Source: Alcanivorax sp. S6407
Lineage (GTDB): Bacteria; Pseudomonadota; Gammaproteobacteria; Pseudomonadales; Alcanivoracaceae
Direction of reading: 5' to 3'
DNA: 64,000 nt
NCBI RefSeq assembly: GCF_023016115.1
Contig: NZ_JALKBH010000010.1
Span: forward strand, 1-64,000
The position numbers and the translations under genes are program-made. Of this stretch, positions 35,307 to 45,165 are shown in pieces (within the stretch, counting starts at the first letter, position 1; the number at the start of each line of letters is the position of its first letter). The notes under the pieces are model-generated. The model ran no database searches. It had not been told where the DNA came from and saw only the letters and a program-made list of their open reading frames with translations.

Positions 35307-36164
35307 ATGCAAACTGCCCATACCGTCTCCCAGGTCCGCGAAGTGGTTCGTGGATGGCACCGCGAAGGTCTGAGCGTGGGGTTTGTGCCCACCATGGGCA
35401 ATCTGCACAGCGGCCATATCAGTCTGGTCCGGGAAGCACTGGCCCGTTGCGACAAGGTGGTGGTGTCCATTTTCGTGAACCCCACCCAGTTTGGCCCCAA
35501 CGAGGATTTCGACCGTTACCCGCGAACTCTGGACGCCGATGCTGCCCAGCTGGTGGATGCCGGCGCGGCCCTGTTGTTCGCCCCTTCCGTCGACGAAATG
35601 TACCCTCTGGGCCAGAACCAGACCTGGGTAGACGTGGACAACCTGGGTGACTACCTGTGCGGCGCCAGCCGCGAAGGCCATTTCCGCGGCGTCACCACCG
35701 TGGTGTCCAAGCTGTTCAATATCGTCCAGCCTGACGTGGCCGTGTTCGGCGAAAAGGATTTTCAGCAGTTGGCGATCCTGCGACGCATGTGCGAAGAGCT
35801 GCTGTTCCCGATCAAGATCGTCGGCGCGCCCACCAGCCGCGAGGAGGATGGCCTGGCAAAAAGCTCAAGAAATGGATTCCTCAGCGAGAGTGAGCGCCAA
35901 CTAGCGCCAAAAATCTACTCTCATCTGAGCGCTCTGCGTAACGACATCGAGCAAGGTGAACGGGACTTCCGCAGCCTTGAACAGCGCTATACCGACGCGC
36001 TCAACGGGGCCGGCTTCCAGGTCGATTACCTGACCATTGCCAACGCCCGATCACTGGCGCCAGCGGCCAAAAGCGACACCGATCTGGTGGTTGCCGTAGC
36101 CGCCAAACTGGGGCAAACACGATTGATAGACAATGTCTCACTGGCCGTTGTAGACAACCAGTGA
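35307..36164 (+). CDS. panC: Pantoate-beta-alanine ligase
   Basis: PanC joins pantoate and beta-alanine to pantothenate using ATP. The 285-residue protein has the HxGH-type MGNLHSGHISL, FVNPTQFGPNEDF and KSSRNGFLS motifs. The ATG at 35307 follows GCGAGG; a longer frame begins in the repeat. It is followed by panD, which supplies beta-alanine. Confidence 0.97.
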   Translation: MQTAHTVSQVREVVRGWHREGLSVGFVPTMGNLHSGHISLVREALARCDKVVVSIFVNPTQFGPNEDFDRYPRTLDADAAQLVDAGAALLFAPSVDEMYPLGQNQTWVDVDNLGDYLCGASREGHFRGVTTVVSKLFNIVQPDVAVFGEKDFQQLAILRRMCEELLFPIKIVGAPTSREEDGLAKSSRNGFLSESERQLAPKIYSHLSALRNDIEQGERDFRSLEQRYTDALNGAGFQVDYLTIANARSLAPAAKSDTDLVVAVAAKLGQTRLIDNVSLAVVDNQ

Positions 36165-36250
36165 TTCGTGCATACTTCGGGCCCCTTAGCGCCTGCTTGG
36201 TTGTAACGCCCTGTAATTGCAGGCTTCGGGTAGTGTGAGAGGTAACCAAC

Positions 36251-36631
36251 ATGCAGTGCACCATGCTGAAAGCGAAACTCCATCAGGCTCGTGTCACCCA
36301 CGCGGAACTCGAGTACGAAGGCTCCTGCGCCATCGATGGTGATCTGATGGACATGGCGGGTATCCTGGAGTACGAACAGATCCAGATTTACAACATCGAC
36401 AACGGCGAGCGTTTCGAGACTTACGCTATCCGTGGCGAAGCCGGATCCAAGATCATTTCTGTCAATGGTGCAGCTGCACACAAGGCACAGCCCGGTCACC
36501 GTGTGATCATCTGCGCCTACGCAAGCTACTCCAGCGCCGAACTGATCAACTTCAAGCCCAGCCTGATCTACATGGATGAAGGCAACGCCGTCAAAGGCAC
36601 CAGCAACGCGATTCCGGTTCAGGTCGCCTGA
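36251..36631 (+). CDS. panD: Aspartate 1-decarboxylase precursor
   Basis: PanD decarboxylates aspartate to beta-alanine. The 126-residue proenzyme self-cleaves to make a pyruvoyl group at the Gly-Ser in YEGSCAID (about residues 24-25). SD GAGAGG precedes the ATG. It completes a panB-panC-panD set and ends in a strong terminator. Confidence 0.97.
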   Translation: MQCTMLKAKLHQARVTHAELEYEGSCAIDGDLMDMAGILEYEQIQIYNIDNGERFETYAIRGEAGSKIISVNGAAAHKAQPGHRVIICAYASYSSAELINFKPSLIYMDEGNAVKGTSNAIPVQVA

Positions 36632-36660
36632 TCCCGATTCCGTTCAAAAGGATTATTTAA

Positions 36661-36688
36661 AACGCCGGCAAATGCCGGCGTTTTTTTT
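36661..36688 (+). terminator. panD terminator
   Basis: The stem AACGCCGGC/GCCGGCGTT with loop AAAT is followed by eight T residues. It is the first element of the cassette described at 36689-36931. Confidence 0.95.
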
Positions 36689-36931
36689 GGCCGCGCTGCG
36701 GCTGCAACAGGCTAACCAAAACCTCACCCGCCCCGCCACCACTTGCTCTAGGAGCTTGCCTGCAAGCGATACGAGCCCTGGCGAGGTAAAGAAGCGAGTG
36801 ACGAGTAACGAGTTTCGAAAACCAATAAACCATCGTATCCCGCTTCCGGTTTTGCCTTTCGAAACTCGCTTCTCGCCACTCGAAACTCACCACCTCGCTA
36901 TCGCTCGTATCGCTTGCAGGCAAGCTCCTAC
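36689..36931. repeat. Composite repeat: GC block, REP pair, period-7 ACTCGAA arms
   Basis: GGCCGCGCTGCGGCTGCAAC (36689-36708) is followed by REP arms starting TAGGAGCTTGCCTGCAAGC (36748-36787 and, inverted, 36892-36931). Nested inside are period-7 inverted arms (36791-36823, 36857-36890; units ACGAGTA, ACTCGAA). The rest of the gap to acs (36932-37220) holds only a short period-7 array and no gene. Confidence 0.88.
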
Positions 36932-37016
36932 AGCGTCCCCGAGCGGCTCCGCCCCACCCGCCTTTGCCTTTCGCGTCCACCGCCATTACAGGGCGCCCCT
37001 CCCCCATCCGCGCAGC

Positions 37017-37047
37017 TATTAACTGTTAACTATTCACTATTAACTGC
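37017..37047. repeat. Period-7 array, TTAACTA/TTCACTA-type, single arm
   Basis: Units TTAACTG, TTAACTA, TTCACTA, TTAACTG follow each other with no inverted partner nearby. Related to the array at 25096-25267. Confidence 0.7.
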
Positions 37048-37220
37048 TCTTCAACTTGGCCATTCCTCCACGCTTTGTTTACTCTTGTGGCAGCCTGTCT
37101 CTTTACCCCTTACCCACTACGACCATGGTGGAATAGGCGAGCAAAGAGATACTCACAATAATGAAGGAAAAGCAGGGAGCCAGACTGGTTCCCAGAGGCA
37201 GTATTCCAAGGAGGCCCTTG

Positions 37221-39158
37221 ATGTCCAAGCCCATCGTTCACCCAGTTCCTGACGCCTTTAAGTCGCAAACCCTGATGGACCGCGAGACCTATGATCGTCT
37301 TTACGCCCAGTCCATCAATGACCCGGATACCTTCTGGGCCGATCGCGCCAATGAATTTCTGGACTGGAAAACACCATGGGACACCGTCAGCGACTGGGAC
37401 TTTAAAGAAGGCCGTGCCGCCTGGTTCAAGGGCGCTACGCTGAACGTCTGCTACAACTGTGTGGATCGTCACCTGCCCGAGCGCGCCAACCAGACCGCTA
37501 TCATCTGGGAAGGCGACGAGCCCGACCAGGACAAGCACATCAGCTATCAGGAACTGTTTGAGGAAGTCAGCAAGTTCGGCAACGTGCTCAAGGATCGCGG
37601 CGTCAAGAAAGGCGATCGCGTGGTCATCTACATGCCGATGATCCCGGAAGCCGCCTACGCCATGCTGGCCTGCGCCCGTATCGGCGCCATTCACTCCGTC
37701 GTGTTTGGCGGCTTTTCTCCTGAAGCCCTCAAGGACCGCATCAACGATGCCGGCGCCTGCGCCGTGATCACTGCCGACGAAGGCGTTCGCGGCGGCAAGA
37801 CCGTGCCTCTCAAGATTAATGCCGACAAGGCCATGACCGGCATGGACACCGTTCACACCTGCATTACCGTGAAACGTACCGGTGGCGATGTGAACTGGCA
37901 CGACGACCGTGATGTCTGGTACCACGAAGCCATTGCCACCGCCTCGGCAGAGTGCGAACCGGAATGGGTGGAAGCCGAAGATGCTCTGTTCACCCTTTAC
38001 ACCTCCGGCTCCACCGGCAAGCCCAAGGGCGTAGTACATACCTCTGCCGGCTACCTGCTCAGCGCCGCGCTCACCCACAAATATGTTTTCGATTATCACG
38101 AGGGCGACATCTACTGGTGTACCGCTGACGTGGGCTGGATCACTGGCCACAGCTATATCGTCTATGGCCCGCTGGCCAACGGCGCCACCACCCTGATGTT
38201 CGAAGGCGTGCCCACCTATCCTGATGCCTCCCGTTGCTGGCAGGTGGTAGACAAGCATAAGGTGAATATCTTCTACACTGCGCCTACCGCCATTCGCGCC
38301 CTCATGGGTGTGGGCGATGAACCGGTAACGAAAACCTCCCGCGCCTCCCTGAAACTGCTCGGCACCGTGGGTGAGCCGATCAACCCGGAAGCCTGGGAGT
38401 GGTATTACAAGGTGGTAGGCGAATCCCGCTGTCCGATCGTGGATACCTGGTGGCAGACCGAAACCGGCGCCATCATGATTGCCCCGCTGCCCGGCGCGGT
38501 AGATCTCAAACCCGGTTCCGCTACCCTGCCCATGTTCGGCGTGGAACCAGTACTGATGGATCCGGACGGCAACGAGCTGGAAGGTGCCACCTCCGGCAAC
38601 CTGGCCATCAAGTCCAGCTGGCCCAGCCAGATTCGCTCCGTGTACGGCGATCACCAGCGCATGATCGACACCTACTTCAGCGCCTACAAGGGCTACTACT
38701 TCACCGGTGACGGTGCCCGTCGTGATGAAGACGGTTACTTCTGGATCACCGGCCGGGTGGACGACGTGCTCAACGTGTCCGGTCACCGTCTGGGCACGGC
38801 CGAAATCGAATCTGCGCTGGTACTTCACCCGAGCATTTCCGAAGCCGCCGTGGTGGGCTACCAGCACGATGTGAAGGGTCAGGGCATCTATGCCTACGTG
38901 TCCCTGATGGCAGGCAAGGAAGGCAGCGAAAAGCTGGTGGAAGAACTGCGCGGGCTGGTAAACCTGGAAATCGGCCCGATCGCCAAACCGGACCTGATCC
39001 ACTTTGCCCCCGGCCTGCCCAAGACCCGTTCCGGCAAGATCATGCGCCGCATCCTGCGCAAGATCGCCGCCAACGAACTGGACAGCCTCGGCGACACCTC
39101 CACCCTGGCCGATCCCAGTGTGGTGGAGCAGCTGATTGAAACGCGCCTGAACAAGTAA
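37221..39158 (+). CDS. acs: Acetyl-CoA synthetase
   Basis: Acs activates acetate to acetyl-CoA through acetyl-AMP. From the ATG at 37221, after a full AAGGAGG SD, the protein has 645 residues, the family length. It shows the AMP-binding loop [24 protein letters not shown], and the regulatory acetylation-site lysine in RSGKIMRR near the C-terminus. Strong terminator at 39179. Acs genes are classic targets of Crc/CbrAB control; that link is inference here. Confidence 0.98.
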   Translation: MSKPIVHPVPDAFKSQTLMDRETYDRLYAQSINDPDTFWADRANEFLDWKTPWDTVSDWDFKEGRAAWFKGATLNVCYNCVDRHLPERANQTAIIWEGDEPDQDKHISYQELFEEVSKFGNVLKDRGVKKGDRVVIYMPMIPEAAYAMLACARIGAIHSVVFGGFSPEALKDRINDAGACAVITADEGVRGGKTVPLKINADKAMTGMDTVHTCITVKRTGGDVNWHDDRDVWYHEAIATASAECEPEWVEAEDALFTLYTSGSTGKPKGVVHTSAGYLLSAALTHKYVFDYHEGDIYWCTADVGWITGHSYIVYGPLANGATTLMFEGVPTYPDASRCWQVVDKHKVNIFYTAPTAIRALMGVGDEPVTKTSRASLKLLGTVGEPINPEAWEWYYKVVGESRCPIVDTWWQTETGAIMIAPLPGAVDLKPGSATLPMFGVEPVLMDPDGNELEGATSGNLAIKSSWPSQIRSVYGDHQRMIDTYFSAYKGYYFTGDGARRDEDGYFWITGRVDDVLNVSGHRLGTAEIESALVLHPSISEAAVVGYQHDVKGQGIYAYVSLMAGKEGSEKLVEELRGLVNLEIGPIAKPDLIHFAPGLPKTRSGKIMRRILRKIAANELDSLGDTSTLADPSVVEQLIETRLNK

Positions 39159-39178
39159 CGCGTCAGCAGCCAGATAAA

Positions 39179-39207
39179 AAACGGCGGCCCAAAAGGCCGC
39201 CGTTTCT
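39179..39207 (+). terminator. acs terminator
   Basis: An 11-bp stem AAACGGCGGCC/GGCCGCCGTTT with loop CAAAA is followed by CTTG; the U-tract is in the stem base. Confidence 0.88.
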
Positions 39208-39378
39208 TGTTGATCGTGAAACCACAAAAATCCCTGACTTCCTCGAGACAGAACCTGTCGACCCCTGTTTTTCAGGGTGATTCAGCCATCGCTTACTCTT
39301 TCTCAAGCAAATAGATTACAGATTTATTTCATAAAGTTGGCATCCTCTTCGCTCCAATAAAATGCGCGAGGAACTACC

Positions 39379-39690
39379 ATGAAAAAGCTGATCTTGCTTG
39401 CCACCTTTACAGCTGCTACCTCTCTGACTGGCTGTCAGGCCCCCTACTCCGGCGGGATGGTTTACAACAATTTCAATGCGCCCATCGATGTGCGCGACAA
39501 CGCCGGCGACTGCAGCAAGCGCGGCGAAGCCAGCATGGTCAATGTGCTCAACATACTGTCTTTCGGCGATGCCGGTGTGGCCGCTGCCAAGGAGCAGGCC
39601 GGCGTCACCAAGGTGACCAACGTGGACATGAATTTCCAGAGCCTGCTGGGCATCTTCGGCAAGACCACCACCGTGGTCTGCGGCGAATAG
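39379..39690 (+). CDS. TRL-like lipoprotein
   Basis: A 103-residue protein with signal peptide and lipobox SLTGC, then the small TRL-family domain: GGMVYNN, GEASMVNVLNILSFGDAGVAAAKEQ, and a terminal VVCG. Homologues are found near tRNA loci and their function is unknown. SD GAGGAA precedes the ATG. It sits alone between acs and the convergent DUF2236 gene. Confidence 0.82.
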   Translation: MKKLILLATFTAATSLTGCQAPYSGGMVYNNFNAPIDVRDNAGDCSKRGEASMVNVLNILSFGDAGVAAAKEQAGVTKVTNVDMNFQSLLGIFGKTTTVVCGE

Positions 39691-39774
39691 CCGAATCCTC
39701 TCCGGGCAGGGCACTCACGCCCTGCCCTCCCCATTCGCTTACAAGCTTTATTCCCGCAGTCCCGCACCCGCTTT

Positions 39775-39935
39775 TGCCTTTCGAAACCCGTGACTCGAAA
39801 CTCGTCTCTGGAATCCTTACCTCGCTCAGGCTCGGATCGCCTGCAGGCAGGCTCCTACAGCAGACCTGCAACCCGGCAGATTTGATTTTGGCGTGTTGCA
39901 TGTTGCGTGCAGCGCGTTGCAGCCGCAGAGCGGCC
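39775..39935. repeat. Composite repeat: period-7 arrays, REP half and GC block
   Basis: Order on the plus strand is TCGAAAC-type period-7 array (39776-39808), REP half ending CAGGCTCCTAC (39825-39858), GCGTGTT-type array (39891-39915) and GTTGCAGCCGCAGAGCGGCC (39916-39935). The same parts occur in the same order next to pnp and, inverted, next to panD. It lies downstream of the minus-strand DUF2236 gene, just past its terminator. The 39691-39938 gap has no gene. Confidence 0.85.
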
Positions 39936-39938
39936 CCC

Positions 39939-39966
39939 AAAAAAAGGCCGGCATAAGCCGGCCTTG
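39939..39966 (-). terminator. Terminator of the DUF2236 gene
   Basis: The stem AAGGCCGGC/GCCGGCCTT with loop ATAA has seven A on the plus strand to its left, so a U-run on the transcript. It lies 18 nt past the stop. Confidence 0.92.
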
Positions 39967-39983
39967 AAGCAGCGTAGCGCCTC

Positions 39984-41213
39984 TCAGGAATAATTGGGGT
40001 TGTTCATGTCAGGGATTTCGATGTTGATCTCTTGCCCTTCGGCCAGGTACCACATGGCGCCCTGGCGCAGCATTTCATCACAGGCCCAGTAGAATTCGCT
40101 GGAACCCGGCATGCGCAGACCGTACTCCTTCATGGTGACAAAGTAGGGCCAGCTGTAGGCGAGGCCCTGGTCCTGAACCGGATGACGGGGAATTTCCAGC
40201 CATTCGGCGATTTCGTCACCCAGGAAGTAACGGGTAAAGGATTCCATCATCGGACGGGTCAGGACACCGCCATCCACGTCGGCAGCCAGATCCAGCAGGA
40301 TGTGGGCCAGCTTGATGCCTTCCTCGGTGGGAGCCAGCACCGGATCGAGAATTTGCGGCGCCTGCTCATAGGCACCATCCCAATCCGCCGGGATGTACTC
40401 ATCACGTACCCCCAGCATGTGCGCCGCTACCTGCCAGGAATGCAGGAAAGCGTTGGCCTGGCTATCGGAAACGCGCACACCCCACTGATCCAGTGCACGC
40501 ATCACGGAAGTGGGCAGGCTGTGCCAGGTCACCAGAATATCGCGCTGGGAAATTGGCTTGGGCTGGTCGGCAGTGCCCTGCCAATGCGGAGACTGCGGCA
40601 GCAGATGGCGCACGCCAGCATGGGCCAGACGGGTCTTCACCGCAGTCACTACCATTTCCGCATCCGGGTTATGGAAGCCACCCATGGAACCGATGTCATA
40701 ACCGAACTTGGCGGTACGTGAGATACGGCGCTTCATGTCCGCGCCACCCTTCGAGTAGTACACCGCACGGGCTTCGTGGGGAATCACAGTGCTCATCATG
40801 CCGCTGACAAAACCGTAGGCCACTCCCAGGTAGGTACCACGGTCCTTGTTAAACTTGTCCGCCGCGTTCAGCTTGTCGATATCCGCCCAGCTCGGCAGCT
40901 GGCGAGCCTCTTCAATAAAGTCGTGCAGATAATCGGGCAGGCCAGCGGGCAGCGGCTGGCTGTTCTTCTTCCAGCTGCTGAGAATCTGGTTAACTTCCTG
41001 AACCTTGCCTTCCTCAATCAGACGAGCCACAACCGGATCTGCCTCGTCGTCATAGACGTAGGACGGCGGAACGGTGACACCACCAATGCCGGCCACGGAC
41101 TGGCTACCTGCCCAGCTCCAGCTCGGCACCATAACGCTGGCGCCAACGGCACCGGTGAGGGCCAGAAAGCTACGGCGATTCATTGAGGTAGACGGTGTCT
41201 TTGTTTTTTTCAT
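39984..41213 (-). CDS. Tat-exported DUF2236 (latex-clearing-protein-like) heme protein
   Basis: A 409-residue protein from the ATG at 41213 (SD AAGG), with a twin-arginine signal NRRSFLALTGAVGA and exported form from about residue 37. The rest matches DUF2236/MpaB-type oxygenases related to Lcp rubber oxygenase. RTAKFGYDIGSMG and HSWQVAAHMLG include a likely heme-ligand histidine. Substrate unknown; hydrocarbon or polyisoprene oxidation is one guess. An AraC-type gene lies upstream on the same strand, and a palindrome sits in the 5' region. Confidence 0.85.
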   Translation of the reverse strand: MKKTKTPSTSMNRRSFLALTGAVGASVMVPSWSWAGSQSVAGIGGVTVPPSYVYDDEADPVVARLIEEGKVQEVNQILSSWKKNSQPLPAGLPDYLHDFIEEARQLPSWADIDKLNAADKFNKDRGTYLGVAYGFVSGMMSTVIPHEARAVYYSKGGADMKRRISRTAKFGYDIGSMGGFHNPDAEMVVTAVKTRLAHAGVRHLLPQSPHWQGTADQPKPISQRDILVTWHSLPTSVMRALDQWGVRVSDSQANAFLHSWQVAAHMLGVRDEYIPADWDGAYEQAPQILDPVLAPTEEGIKLAHILLDLAADVDGGVLTRPMMESFTRYFLGDEIAEWLEIPRHPVQDQGLAYSWPYFVTMKEYGLRMPGSSEFYWACDEMLRQGAMWYLAEGQEINIEIPDMNNPNYS

Positions 41214-41246
41214 GGGACAATTCCTTTCAGGTTCAGGGAAAACAGA

Positions 41247-41270
41247 GAGACATATAAAGATATATGTCTC
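41247..41270. promoter_or_regulatory. Palindrome upstream of the DUF2236 gene
   Basis: GAGACATATA-AAGA-TATATGTCTC is a perfect 10-bp inverted repeat, 34 nt from the DUF2236 start. It may be an operator or a leader hairpin. No T-run follows, so a terminator is less likely. Confidence 0.5.
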
Positions 41271-41370
41271 GAGCGCAGCCGCAGTTTGCCCCAGCCCGGT
41301 GCCAGGCATTTGCTTTTTTACGCAGGTTTTTTGTTTTCAGGCGCGCAGTTACAAAACTCCTAAACTTCAT

Positions 41371-41415
41371 GCCGCTCTGCGGCTGCTGGACGCAACAGGC
41401 ATCACGCCACACGCC
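41371..41415. repeat. GC block plus period-7 GCGTGTT array
   Basis: GCCGCTCTGCGGCTGC (41371-41386) followed by CGCAACA/GGCATCA/CGCCACA units (to 41415) is an inverted partial copy of the same parts seen at 39891-39935. It lies between the AraC gene and the DUF2236 gene. Confidence 0.7.
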
Positions 41416-41447
41416 AAAGGAACAGGAAAACCATTAGGGAGCGCTAT

Positions 41448-42479
41448 CTACATTGCCGCCTGACGGCGAAATGCAGAGGCAGAACAGCCATGCCAGCGCC
41501 GGAATGAATGAGAAAAACTGCTCAGCGCTCCATAACCGAGAATATCCGCGATTTCGGACAGGCTGAGGCTGGATTGCTGCAGATATTTCAGTGCCAAATC
41601 AGAGCGGACCTGATCCTTGATCACCTTGAAGCTGGTCTCGGAGCTGGACAGGTGCTCCTGCAGGGTGCGCGGGGCCATACCAAACACCCGGCTCACGTCC
41701 TGCAGCGAGCAGGGGGCGTAGGGCAGCAAGGCCCTCACCACCCCTTCCACGCGCCGGCTTATGCCCGCGTTCAGGGCATCCTGATCCAGCCGTAACATGG
41801 AACTGAGCAGAGCCCGGGAACGGGCACCCGAGCCATTCACCGGTAACGCCAGCGTCGCCTGATCCAGAAACAGCGCATTTCGCTCACCCTGAAACTGTAT
41901 GCGACTGCCAAAAACCTGTTGATGATCATGCAGTTGTGCCGGAGGGGAATGACGGAACTGCACCAGTGACGGCGTCCATTGCGGGTCTGCGCGCAGCCGG
42001 ATTTCATTGCAGAACAGCGCGATCACGAATTCCACCGCCTGAATACTGCTCCCCGTAAGGCCTGCCGCGGTATCCCAGCCGACAAATACCCCGCCATCCG
42101 CAGACTCCATAGTGACCGCCGCGGCAGTGGTAAACAGCTCATAATGGCCCGCCAGATCTTCAAACATCTGTCCGACGGTTTCCGCATTACGCAGCAATAC
42201 CCACAATGGCCCGAGAATCGCCATGCCGGAGCGTAGCGCCAGCCGGATACCAAAACTGCGGCAGTGAGCAGCCTCACCGGCACGCTCGAGAAAGGTGCCC
42301 ACCGCCCCTGCAGGCACCGGTATATCCGGTTTGTGGAGGGCCTCGGCATCCATATGGAGAGCAGTCATCAACGGCTTCGGGTCACCACCATGAGCGATCA
42401 GTAATTCGGCGGCACCGTGGAGCGTTGAACTGGGAAGAAAGTTGCCAGTCATCGCGTTGCATAGGTTGTTATTCTTCAC
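41448..42479 (-). CDS. AraC-family regulator
   Basis: 343 residues from GTG 42479 (or 334 from ATG 42452). The N-terminal ~200 residues resemble the arabinose-binding-type domain of OruR/ArgR-like AraC regulators; the C-terminal two-HTH domain ends SLSEIADILGYGALSSFSHSF and RRWHGCSASAFRRQ. The region just upstream of the second start has AAGAATAACAACC, a possible Hfq/Crc CA motif. It lies upstream of, and on the same strand as, the DUF2236 gene, so it is the likely regulator; no direct proof. Confidence 0.88.
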   Translation of the reverse strand: MKNNNLCNAMTGNFLPSSTLHGAAELLIAHGGDPKPLMTALHMDAEALHKPDIPVPAGAVGTFLERAGEAAHCRSFGIRLALRSGMAILGPLWVLLRNAETVGQMFEDLAGHYELFTTAAAVTMESADGGVFVGWDTAAGLTGSSIQAVEFVIALFCNEIRLRADPQWTPSLVQFRHSPPAQLHDHQQVFGSRIQFQGERNALFLDQATLALPVNGSGARSRALLSSMLRLDQDALNAGISRRVEGVVRALLPYAPCSLQDVSRVFGMAPRTLQEHLSSSETSFKVIKDQVRSDLALKYLQQSSLSLSEIADILGYGALSSFSHSFRRWHGCSASAFRRQAAM

Positions 42480-42614
42480 CCATTTTTAACGCGACCTGTG
42501 AGTCATATATACAGGACTAATGTTGTCGGCTTGATACAGTTGTTTGCATTTGCCTTATCACTCCGCCCCTCTACTCGGGTCCAGACCGGGGAGGCTCCAG
42601 ACAGTAACGGGCTG

Positions 42615-42779
42615 AGAAGCAAGTCTCAGTGACGAGTTGCGAAGAGCAAACCCCACTGAGGGAACCGGTTATCCTTTGAATTTCGCAACTCGAAACTCGT
42701 AACTCGCTTCCTTTCCTCGCTGTCGCCCGGATCGCTTGCAGGCAAACTCCCACAAGCGTGTTGCAGCCGCAGAGCGGCC
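42615..42779. repeat. Composite repeat: period-7 arms, REP half and GC block
   Basis: Period-7 arms (42615-42642, 42680-42711; units TCGCAAC, TCGAAAC, TCGTAAC) are followed by a REP half (42715-42753) and GTTGCAGCCGCAGAGCGGCC (42760-42779). The order is the same as at 39775-39935. It lies beyond the pnp terminator. The 42480-42832 gap has no gene. Confidence 0.88.
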
Positions 42780-42782
42780 CAC

Positions 42783-42812
42783 AAAAAAGGCCGGCGAATG
42801 CCGGCCTTTCTT
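42783..42812 (-). terminator. pnp terminator
   Basis: The stem AAAGGCCGGC/GCCGGCCTTT with loop GAAT has A6 on the plus strand to its left. It lies 20 nt past the pnp stop. Confidence 0.93.
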
Positions 42813-42832
42813 GTGCTTCAGAGGACTGATGA

Positions 42833-44926
42833 TCAGTCTTCCTTGGCTTCCTTCATGGACAGCTTGATGCGGCCACGCTGGTCTACGTCGAGGACTTTCA
42901 CCTTGATGATGTCGCCTTCGTTCACGTAGTCAGACACTTTCTCCACACGCTCTTCAGCGATCTGGGAGATGTGCAGCAGACCTTCAGTGCCCGGCATGAT
43001 GGCAACAAAGGCACCGAAGTCGACCACACGGGTCACCTTGCCTTCGTAGATCACACCGACTTCCGCTTCTGCGGTGATCTCTTCCACACGGCGCACAGCT
43101 TCATCAGCTGCTTCGCGGGTATCACCGTAGATCTTCACGCTGCCATCGTCTTCGATGTCGATGGTACAGCCGGTTTCTTCGGTCAGCGCACGGATGGTGG
43201 CGCCGCCCTTGCCGATCACGTCACGGATCTTGTCCGGGTTGATCTTCAGGGTCAGCAGGGTCGGAGCGTTCTCGGACACCTGGGCACGGGATGCACTGAT
43301 GGCCTTGGACATTTCGCCGAGGATGTGAAGACGACCGGCGTTGGCCTGCTCGAGGGCCTTCTCCATGATCTCTTCGGTGATGCCTTCGATCTTGATGTCC
43401 ATCTGCAGGGCAGTCACGCCACGCTGGGTACCGGCCACTTTAAAGTCCATGTCGCCCAGGTGATCTTCGTCACCGAGGATGTCGGACAGTACCGCGAAAC
43501 GACCGTCTTCTTCCTTCACCAGACCCATGGCGATACCTGCCACCGGAGCAGTCAGGGGAACACCAGCGTCCATCAGCGCCATGGAAGTACCACACACGGA
43601 CGCCATGGAGGAGGAACCGTTGGACTCGGTGATCTCGGATACCACACGGATGGTGTAGGGGAAGTCCTGCACGGTGGGCAGTACGGCCTGAACACCACGG
43701 CGGGCCAGACGACCGTGACCGATCTCACGACGCTTGGGAGAGCCGATCATGCCGGTCTCGCCTACGCAGTAAGGAGGGAAGTTGTAGTGCAGCATGAAGT
43801 GATCCTGACGGGATCCTTCCAGCGCATCGATGAACTGGGCATCGCGCATGCCGCCCAGGGTAGCGGCAACGATGGCCTGGGTCTCACCACGGGTGAACAG
43901 GGCAGAACCGTGGGTCTTGGCCAGTGCGCCAACCTGACAGTCGATGGCACGCACTGCGTCCAGGGCACGACCGTCGATACGCGGCTTGCCGGATACTACC
44001 GCTTCACGTACCACGTTCTTCTCGATCTTGCCGAACAGGTCTTTCACTTCACCCGCTTCCGGCGCGCCTTCTGCACCAGTAGCAAATTCGGCAACACAGG
44101 CATCACGCAGCTCGCCGACCTTGGCGTAACGGGCCATCTTTTCGGTGATGGTGTAGGCCTCGGCCAGACCCGCTTCGAACTTGGCCTTGATGGCGTCTTT
44201 CAGCTCGGTGTTCACGGCCGGGGCAGTCCAGTTCCAGGTCTCGGTACCCACTTCGGCAGCGAATTCCTTGATACCCTGGATCACCGGCTGCATTTCCATG
44301 TGGCCGAACAGTACCGCGCCCAGCATCTGGTCTTCAGACAGTTCCTTGGCTTCGGATTCCACCATCAATACCGCAGGCTCGGTACCGGCAACCACCAGGT
44401 CCAGTGCGGACTCGGCCAGCTCGGCGTAGCTCGGGTTGAGGATGTACATGCCGTCCTTGAAACCAACACGGGCGGCGCCGATGGGGCCATTGAACGGGAT
44501 GCCGGAAATGGACAGGGCCGCGGAAGTACCGATCATGGCAGCGATATCCGGATCGTTTTCCTTGTCGACGGACATCACAGTGGCCACTACCTGCACTTCA
44601 TTCATGAAGCCGTTGGGGAACAGCGGACGGATCGGACGGTCGATCAGGCGGCAGGTCAGGGTTTCTTTCTCGCTGGGACGACCTTCACGCTTCAGGAAGC
44701 CACCCGGGATACGGCCGGCGGCGTAGGTCTTTTCCTGGTAGTTCACGGTCAGCGGGAAAAAGTTCTTGCTCGGATCGGCTTCTTTCTTGCCTACCACGGT
44801 AACCAGCACTTCGGTGGCACCGATGCGAACCATGACAGCGGCAGTCGCCTGGCGGGCAATCTGCCCGGTTTCCAGGATGACCGTGTCACGGCCGTACTGA
44901 ATCTCTTTGGTGATTTTATTAAACAT
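42833..44926 (-). CDS. pnp: Polynucleotide phosphorylase
   Basis: PNPase degrades RNA 3'-5' by phosphorolysis in the degradosome. The 697-residue protein has two RNase PH domains ([35 protein letters not shown]), the catalytic segment [18 protein letters not shown], then KH ([10 protein letters not shown], about 555-610) and S1 (about 620-695) domains. It lies downstream of rpsO, the usual order. Confidence 0.98.
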   Translation of the reverse strand: MFNKITKEIQYGRDTVILETGQIARQATAAVMVRIGATEVLVTVVGKKEADPSKNFFPLTVNYQEKTYAAGRIPGGFLKREGRPSEKETLTCRLIDRPIRPLFPNGFMNEVQVVATVMSVDKENDPDIAAMIGTSAALSISGIPFNGPIGAARVGFKDGMYILNPSYAELAESALDLVVAGTEPAVLMVESEAKELSEDQMLGAVLFGHMEMQPVIQGIKEFAAEVGTETWNWTAPAVNTELKDAIKAKFEAGLAEAYTITEKMARYAKVGELRDACVAEFATGAEGAPEAGEVKDLFGKIEKNVVREAVVSGKPRIDGRALDAVRAIDCQVGALAKTHGSALFTRGETQAIVAATLGGMRDAQFIDALEGSRQDHFMLHYNFPPYCVGETGMIGSPKRREIGHGRLARRGVQAVLPTVQDFPYTIRVVSEITESNGSSSMASVCGTSMALMDAGVPLTAPVAGIAMGLVKEEDGRFAVLSDILGDEDHLGDMDFKVAGTQRGVTALQMDIKIEGITEEIMEKALEQANAGRLHILGEMSKAISASRAQVSENAPTLLTLKINPDKIRDVIGKGGATIRALTEETGCTIDIEDDGSVKIYGDTREAADEAVRRVEEITAEAEVGVIYEGKVTRVVDFGAFVAIMPGTEGLLHISQIAEERVEKVSDYVNEGDIIKVKVLDVDQRGRIKLSMKEAKED

Positions 44927-45017
44927 ATCTCGTCTCTTCTCTCTTCTTCACGACAATCTCGAGGCCCATGCCTCTGACAACACTCTTCAATGCTCGCGCA
45001 TCATAACCCGCCAGCCC

Positions 45018-45083
45018 GTAGGGCGGAAATCGGCGTGAGCCGATCTCCGCCAAAAAGACATCGCTTGCAGGCAAGCTCCTACG
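45018..45083. repeat. GTAGGGCGGAAAT hairpin plus REP half
   Basis: The hairpin element GTAGGGCGGAAATCGGCG (45018-45051) is followed by an inverted REP half ending GCAAGCTCCTAC (45060-45083). It lies between rpsO and pnp, just past the rpsO terminator. Confidence 0.85.
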
Positions 45084-45109
45084 GCACAGAGGGATTGCAT
45101 GCCCCCAGA

Positions 45110-45138
45110 AACAACAAAAGCCCGGCAAGGCCGAGCTT
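45110..45138 (-). terminator. rpsO terminator
   Basis: On the minus strand the stem AAGCTCGGC/GCCGGGCTT with loop CTT has one G-T pair and is followed by TTGTTGTTT. It lies about 28 nt past the rpsO stop and may attenuate pnp. Confidence 0.75.
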
Positions 45139-45165
45139 CTGCTGTTGCTACCCATCCACAATCGC

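Noticed and set aside
36576-37022. 148-residue frame between panD and acs
   Set aside because: Runs through a terminator, REP pair and period-7 repeat; no SD or domain.
42971-44977. 668-residue open frame opposite pnp
   Set aside because: Same shadow effect; pnp carries all PNPase motifs on the minus strand.
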